Part shown: positions 60,666 through 64,000 of the stretch, one piece after another
Numbering within the stretch: position 1 is the first letter of the stretch
Layout: every line of letters begins with the position of its first letter
Translations under genes and position numbers: made by a program
Notes under the pieces: model-generated
The model's database searches: none
What the model was told of the DNA's origin: nothing
Seen by the model: the letters and a program-made list of their open reading frames with translations, nothing else
Origin: Bacteroidota bacterium
GTDB taxonomy: Bacteria; Bacteroidota; Bacteroidia; Bacteroidales; JAGONC01
DNA length: 64,000 nt
Reading direction: 5' to 3'
Assembly (NCBI GenBank): GCA_022711405.1
Contig: JAKLFC010000002.1
Span: 390,752 to 454,751 of the forward strand

Positions 60666-61913
60666 ATGCCATTTACCACAGACCCTGAAATAGAACTCAT
60701 GTCGCCGGCTGGCTCGTACGAGTCGCTGATGGCTGCCATACAGGGCGGTGCCGGTTCGGTTTATTTTGGCGTCGGTTCGCTCAATATGCGTGCCAGATCG
60801 TCGCAAAATTTTTCTCTGGATGATCTGAAGAACATTGCTTCCATCTGCAGGGAGCATGAGATCCGTTCGTACGTTACCCTGAATACGGTCATTTACGACG
60901 ATGAGTTTGGATTGATGGAGCAGATTGCCGATGCTGCCAGGGAGGCAGGCATCTCTGCCCTGATCGCCTCTGACCAGGCCGTTATTCAGTATGCCGGCCA
61001 GATCGGCATGCCCGTGCACATGTCGACGCAGGCGAACATTTCCAACGTAGAAGCAGTAAAATTCTACGCCCGGTATGCCGATGTGATGGTCACAGCTCGG
61101 GAGTTGAACCTGGATCAGGTGTTGGCCATCACCAGGGCGATTCGTGAGCAGGGGATCAGGGGGCCATCGGGGAACCTGGTGCGCATCGAAGTGTTTGCCC
61201 ATGGCGCGCTCTGCATGGCCATTTCGGGAAAATGTTACCTGAGCCTTGATCACTTCAATGCTTCGGCCAACCGGGGGGCCTGTTACCAGCTATGCCGCCG
61301 GCCCTACAGGGTGTTCGACCATGACGGGGAAGTCGAGCTGGAGGTGGACAATGAGTACATCATGTCGCCAAAAGACCTGAAGACCATTGATTTCCTGGAC
61401 AGGATCCTTGCCGCGGGTGTCACGGTCCTGAAGATAGAAGGGCGGGGGAGAGGGCCGGAGTACGTGAAGACAGTCACACGATGCTATCGCGAGGCCATTG
61501 ATTCCATCCGGGAGGGAACGTACACACCGGAAAAGATCGCTCACTGGACAGAGCAGCTCCTGACCGTATATAACCGTGGTTTCTGGGATGGGTATTATCT
61601 GGGGAGGACCCTGGGTGAGTGGAGCAGCCGGTATGGCAGTCAGGCCACACGGACAAAGGTGTATGTGGGGCAGGTCACGAATTATTTTACCAGGCTGAAG
61701 GTAGCTGAGATCAGAATGGAAGCCGGGTCACTTACTGTCGGTGACGAGATCCATATCATCGGGCCTACCACCGGGGTGGTGGAAGAGACGGTCAGGGAGA
61801 TCCGCTATGAACTACATCCCATACAGCAGGTCAAAAAGGGCGCTGTGTGTTCCATTCCCGTGGACTCGTATCTGCGACGTTCGGATAAGGTGTACCGGGT
61901 GGATAAAAAATAA
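60666..61913 (+). CDS. U32 family peptidase
   Basis: A 415-residue member of the U32 family (YegQ/TrhP/RlhA relatives). Family signature ELMSPAGSYESLMAAIQGGAGSVYFG and the Cys/Asn region CYLSLDHFNASANRGACYQLCRRPYR are clear, plus IKIEGRGRGPEYV. Bacterial U32 proteins hydroxylate tRNA uridine or 23S rRNA with a Fe-S cluster (TrhP, RlhA) rather than acting as proteases, so a role in RNA modification is likely. It starts 6 bp after a possible TTG start; ATG 60666 is preferred. The promoter octamer ends 3 bp upstream. Confidence 0.93.
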   Translation: MPFTTDPEIELMSPAGSYESLMAAIQGGAGSVYFGVGSLNMRARSSQNFSLDDLKNIASICREHEIRSYVTLNTVIYDDEFGLMEQIADAAREAGISALIASDQAVIQYAGQIGMPVHMSTQANISNVEAVKFYARYADVMVTARELNLDQVLAITRAIREQGIRGPSGNLVRIEVFAHGALCMAISGKCYLSLDHFNASANRGACYQLCRRPYRVFDHDGEVELEVDNEYIMSPKDLKTIDFLDRILAAGVTVLKIEGRGRGPEYVKTVTRCYREAIDSIREGTYTPEKIAHWTEQLLTVYNRGFWDGYYLGRTLGEWSSRYGSQATRTKVYVGQVTNYFTRLKVAEIRMEAGSLTVGDEIHIIGPTTGVVEETVREIRYELHPIQQVKKGAVCSIPVDSYLRRSDKVYRVDKK

Positions 61914-61918
61914 TTTTT

Positions 61919-62055
61919 AAAAAATTTTATTGAAAGCGTATTACCTTTTTGATTTTTTCCGATTAAGGATCAGATTGGGTGAATTACTAACCACTGTTTC
62001 GTAAATTAAACTGGGTTAATGAAAGAGCGTGAATGGGTGCACGCTCTTTTCATTT
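61919..62055 (+). ncRNA. Uncharacterised structured element, copy 1 of a tandem pair
   Basis: About 137 bp after the U32 stop. It shares a near-identical core with copy 2 (148 bp downstream), beginning AAAGCGTATTACCTTTTTGA and running through TTTTTTCCGATTAAGGAT, TGGGTGAATTACTA and CTGTTTCGTAA. It ends with a terminator-like hairpin, AAGAGCGTG and CACGCTCTT around the loop AATGGGTG, then T residues. Either a small RNA gene or a duplicated terminator; no conserved reading frame. Confidence 0.4.
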
Positions 62056-62065
62056 TAAAAATTAT

Positions 62066-62212
62066 AAAAAATTTTTTATTAAAGCGTATTACCTTTTTGA
62101 TTTTTTCCGATTAAGGATTTGATTGGGTGAATTACTATACTACTGTTTCGTAATTCTAAGATTTGGGTTACATTAAGAAGGAGCGTGTTATGGGTGGCAC
62201 GCTCTTTCTGTT
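62066..62212 (+). ncRNA. Uncharacterised structured element, copy 2 of a tandem pair
   Basis: Same core as copy 1 with scattered differences, ending in the hairpin GAGCGTG/CACGCTC (62181-62204) with loop TTATGGGTGG followed by TTT. The stem and the loop core ATGGGTG are conserved between copies while flanking bases vary, suggesting selection on RNA structure. Confidence 0.4.
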
Positions 62213-62234
62213 TATTTGCTTTGCAAATAAACAG
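62208..62234. repeat. Perfect 12-bp inverted repeat
   Basis: CTGTTTATTTGC and GCAAATAAACAG around the loop TTT, immediately after the hairpin of copy 2. The rest of the stretch to the tRNA (62235-62392) holds only AT-rich GATATCAG/CTGATATC short palindromes and no gene. Confidence 0.75.
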
Positions 62235-62364
62235 ATATCAGAATAACGATTAACGGCCTGCCCTGGCGAAAGCCGGGGATATATGATTTATGATTTGATT
62301 TACGATTTAAATCAAATATCAGATATCAGTTAATCGGTTAATCTGATATCCCGTCCGGATATAT

Positions 62365-62372
62365 TATCTTTG
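62365..62372 (+). promoter_or_regulatory. Bacteroidota -7 promoter element (TATCTTTG) for tRNA-Arg
   Basis: TATCTTTG fits TAnnTTTG and lies 20 bp before the tRNA 5' end. Confidence 0.55.
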
Positions 62373-62392
62373 CGGCGGAAAAAGTGCGACCG

Positions 62393-62464
62393 GGCCCTAT
62401 AGTTCAACGGATAGAACGGAAGTTTCCTAAACTTTAAATCCAGGTTCGATTCCTGGTGGGGCTA
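62393..62464 (+). tRNA. tRNA-Arg (anticodon CCT)
   Basis: A full cloverleaf can be drawn: acceptor GGCCCTA with TGGGGCT (two G-U pairs), D stem GTTC/GAAC, anticodon stem GAAGT/ACTTT with loop TTCCTAA giving anticodon CCT (reads AGG), 4-base variable loop, T stem CCAGG/CCTGG with loop TTCGATT, discriminator A. The 3' CCA is not encoded. A promoter octamer lies upstream and a terminator directly after it. Confidence 0.95.
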
Positions 62465-62465
62465 C

Positions 62466-62494
62466 AAAAAATCCCGCTTCAAGCGGGATTTTTT
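62466..62494 (+). terminator. Rho-independent terminator after tRNA-Arg
   Basis: ATCCCGC and GCGGGAT around TTCAA, framed by six A upstream and six T downstream, so it may work in both directions. It begins 2 bp after the tRNA. Confidence 0.88.
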
Positions 62495-62538
62495 GATATC
62501 AGATGAACGATATCTGATGATTGATTTTTGATTTATTT
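62494..62538. repeat. Direct repeat flanking the ATPase gene, left copy
   Basis: Contains TCAGATGA, ATATCTGAT, TTGATTT and TTTATTT in the same order as the copy at 63809. ATCAGAT and ATCTGAT form an inner palindrome. The copies bracket the DUF4143 ATPase gene. Confidence 0.6.
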
Positions 62539-62581
62539 AACTAAATCTGAGCCAGATAGGATAATGTTAACGGGTTTGGAC

Positions 62582-63727
62582 TCAGATCAAAATATTAGAA
62601 TACTCTTGGAAATCTCCAATAAAGGTTATCAAAAGACCATCCTTATTGTGTGAATAACTTTTTGTAATGGATGGACTGATACAATAATTACTGCCACGAG
62701 GATATGATTCCCGGAATACTTTTACAGCATGGTCTGAAAAGTGATCAGGATTAATCTTGCATTCCATCAGATCAACCTCTTCACCCGATCGCTTGATGAT
62801 AAAATCAATTTCCCTGTTCGATTTATCCCGCCAGAAAAAGATCCGGGGATATGGAATATAGGCCCGTATCATGTCCAACACAAGATGTTCCCAAAGAAAT
62901 CCACGGTCCTCTTCTCTTAATTCATTCCATCCTTTCACGAACCGTATAAATCCAGTGTCAAAACAATAATACTTGGGTTGCTGAGTCAACTCTCTTCTCC
63001 CTCCACCATGAAAAGGAGTAAGTGGAAACACCACATTAGCTACACGGAGTGCCTCTAAATAGGATAAAACTGTTGGCCGTGACAAACCGCTCAGTTTTGA
63101 TAGATTTGTGTAATCAATCAGGTTACCACTCGACCTGAATAAAAGATGCATCAGTTTTAAGAATCCTGACCGGTTGCGCACATTGAACAATTCTTGAATA
63201 TCACGGGCATAGTAACTGTCAAACCATTCTGAAAAAAATGACAGATCTCCTGATCTGGAAAGTAATGGCTCAGGAAGACCCCCGAAAAACAACCGGTGAT
63301 CCAGATTGTGAATATCAAATTGCTGCTGACATTCATTCCATAGGACTGGTGGAAGATAAATTACATGTTTTCTGCCGGTGAGTGCATCCCTGAATTTTTT
63401 AGTTGCTTCAAGGGTGGAAGAACCTGTTGCAAGGATCTTGATTTCAGGAAATTCGTCTGCAGCTATTTTTAGAATACTGCTTGGATCTTCAAGCTGGTGA
63501 ATCTCATCCAATACAAGATGGCCGACATTTTTAAGTCCATTAAAAAAGGATTCCGGATCTTCCATTCTTCGTTGGGATGAGGGAAGATCACAATTCAAAT
63601 ATTCTATAGCAGGCAGCATTTTGGCAATCGTTGTTTTTCCCACCCTTCTGACTCCTGAAAGCCATACAATCGAGCGAGTTTCCCATGCTTTTTTAATTCT
63701 GTCAATCCAAAACGGACGCGTTACCAT
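62582..63727 (-). CDS. AAA ATPase with DUF4143 domain
   Basis: A 381-residue ATPase of the AAA_14/DUF4143 family, widespread and often mobile. Walker A is SGVRRVGKTT, Walker B LVLDEIHQLE, and sensor ILATGSST. The C-terminal DUF4143 region has a PD-(D/E)xK nuclease-like set: EIDFIIK with a later LMECK. Function is unknown; proposed roles include DNA processing, defence or toxin-like activity. It is clearly more AT-rich than its neighbours, and similar repeats at 62494 and 63809 enclose it beside a tRNA, suggesting acquisition by transfer. Confidence 0.9.
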   Translation of the reverse strand: MVTRPFWIDRIKKAWETRSIVWLSGVRRVGKTTIAKMLPAIEYLNCDLPSSQRRMEDPESFFNGLKNVGHLVLDEIHQLEDPSSILKIAADEFPEIKILATGSSTLEATKKFRDALTGRKHVIYLPPVLWNECQQQFDIHNLDHRLFFGGLPEPLLSRSGDLSFFSEWFDSYYARDIQELFNVRNRSGFLKLMHLLFRSSGNLIDYTNLSKLSGLSRPTVLSYLEALRVANVVFPLTPFHGGGRRELTQQPKYYCFDTGFIRFVKGWNELREEDRGFLWEHLVLDMIRAYIPYPRIFFWRDKSNREIDFIIKRSGEEVDLMECKINPDHFSDHAVKVFRESYPRGSNYCISPSITKSYSHNKDGLLITFIGDFQEYSNILI

Positions 63728-63754
63728 GAAAACTATAATTTACAATTAGACGTC

Positions 63755-63762
63755 CAAATGTA
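63755..63762 (-). promoter_or_regulatory. Bacteroidota -7 promoter element (TACATTTG) for the ATPase gene
   Basis: Minus-strand TACATTTG fits TAnnTTTG, 27 bp before the ATPase start. Confidence 0.4.
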
Positions 63763-63808
63763 AAATAAACAATTAAGATTTCCAAAAAATATTGAAATTT
63801 TTGTTTTT

Positions 63809-63848
63809 TGATTTCAGATGAATCATATCTGATAGTTGATTTATTTGA
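63809..63848. repeat. Direct repeat flanking the ATPase gene, right copy
   Basis: Same element as at 62494-62538 with a few changes and a 4-bp shortening. The flanking region up to the window edge has no gene. Confidence 0.6.
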
Positions 63849-63932
63849 ATGGCAAGACTCAATGGTAATAGTTTAACGTGTTGTGCGGTTTGAAATGTTG
63901 AAAAAAATGTTGATAAATTAAACGAAAAAAGT

Positions 63933-64000
63933 CATGCATATTACTGATAATCAGTATCTTAGATGTATAATGTTCCACCAAAACACATCTATTATGCATG
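63933..64000. other. Nested palindromes at the window edge, possibly a mobile-element end
   Basis: CATGCATA (63933-63940) pairs with TATGCATG (63993-64000); inside are the near-perfect palindrome TACTGATAATCAGTA (63942-63956) and AGATGT/ACATCT (63961-63990). The structure is cut by the window edge. It could be an insertion-sequence end or an operator for a gene beyond the edge; no open frame can be followed. Confidence 0.35.

Overview
The window comes from a Bacteroidota chromosome (probably Bacteroidales or a related order). The evidence is the lineage-typical gene content (DUF4292, DUF4175, DUF4270, GldH, a type IX secretion sorting domain, a single-domain glycogen synthase, a three-subunit b-type succinate dehydrogenase/fumarate reductase), the recurring promoter element TAnnTTTG, and the scarcity of Shine-Dalgarno sequences. 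Most genes are intact housekeeping or envelope genes. No phage, CRISPR array or rRNA operon is visible.

Layout. 1-20.8 kb: 15 genes, all on the minus strand. They are a lytic transglycosylase (cut by the window edge), tatA, an envelope operon (flippase, dUTPase, TPR lipoprotein, DUF4292 lipoprotein, EnvC-like protein), a very large NtrY-like sensor kinase, a methyltransferase, mnmG, ybeY, an RsbW-like ATPase, DUF4175, a LUD/4Fe-4S protein and rpiB. Two consensus parS (ParB-binding) sites flank mnmG. 20.8-21.3 kb: an AT-rich gene-free region with a cluster of DnaA-box-like 9-mers, exactly where gene direction switches; this is a candidate oriC. 21.3-46.5 kb: nadA, a MORN-repeat protein, a C-terminal processing protease, sodB, glmS, DUF4270, glycogen synthase, proline dehydrogenase, two Xaa-Pro peptidases, sdhCAB, holB, a PSP1 protein, gldH, PBP1A and a polysaccharide O-acetylation-like trio (MBOAT, AlgX-like, phosphoesterase). 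46.5-56.2 kb: a T9SS-exported protein and a notable cluster of CotH kinase-like/beta-helix lipoprotein, DUF4956 membrane protein, VTC-type polyphosphate polymerase-like protein, a membrane glycosyltransferase and a GT2 enzyme. The CotH protein and the membrane glycosyltransferase share a homologous module. 56.2-64 kb: a secreted C1 peptidase, aspS, a Kbp (YgaU) orthologue, DUF937, a U32 peptidase, a tandemly duplicated structured noncoding element, tRNA-Arg(CCT), and an AT-rich DUF4143 ATPase gene bounded by similar direct repeats.

Intergenic spaces carry several unrelated 7-bp (once 8-bp) tandem repeats and two long ACCACGGAG palindromes lying between convergent genes. The strongest leads are the parS/oriC signature, the CotH-DUF4956-VTC-glycosyltransferase cluster, and the duplicated RNA-like element near 62 kb. 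All calls come from reading the sequence; no database search or computation was run.
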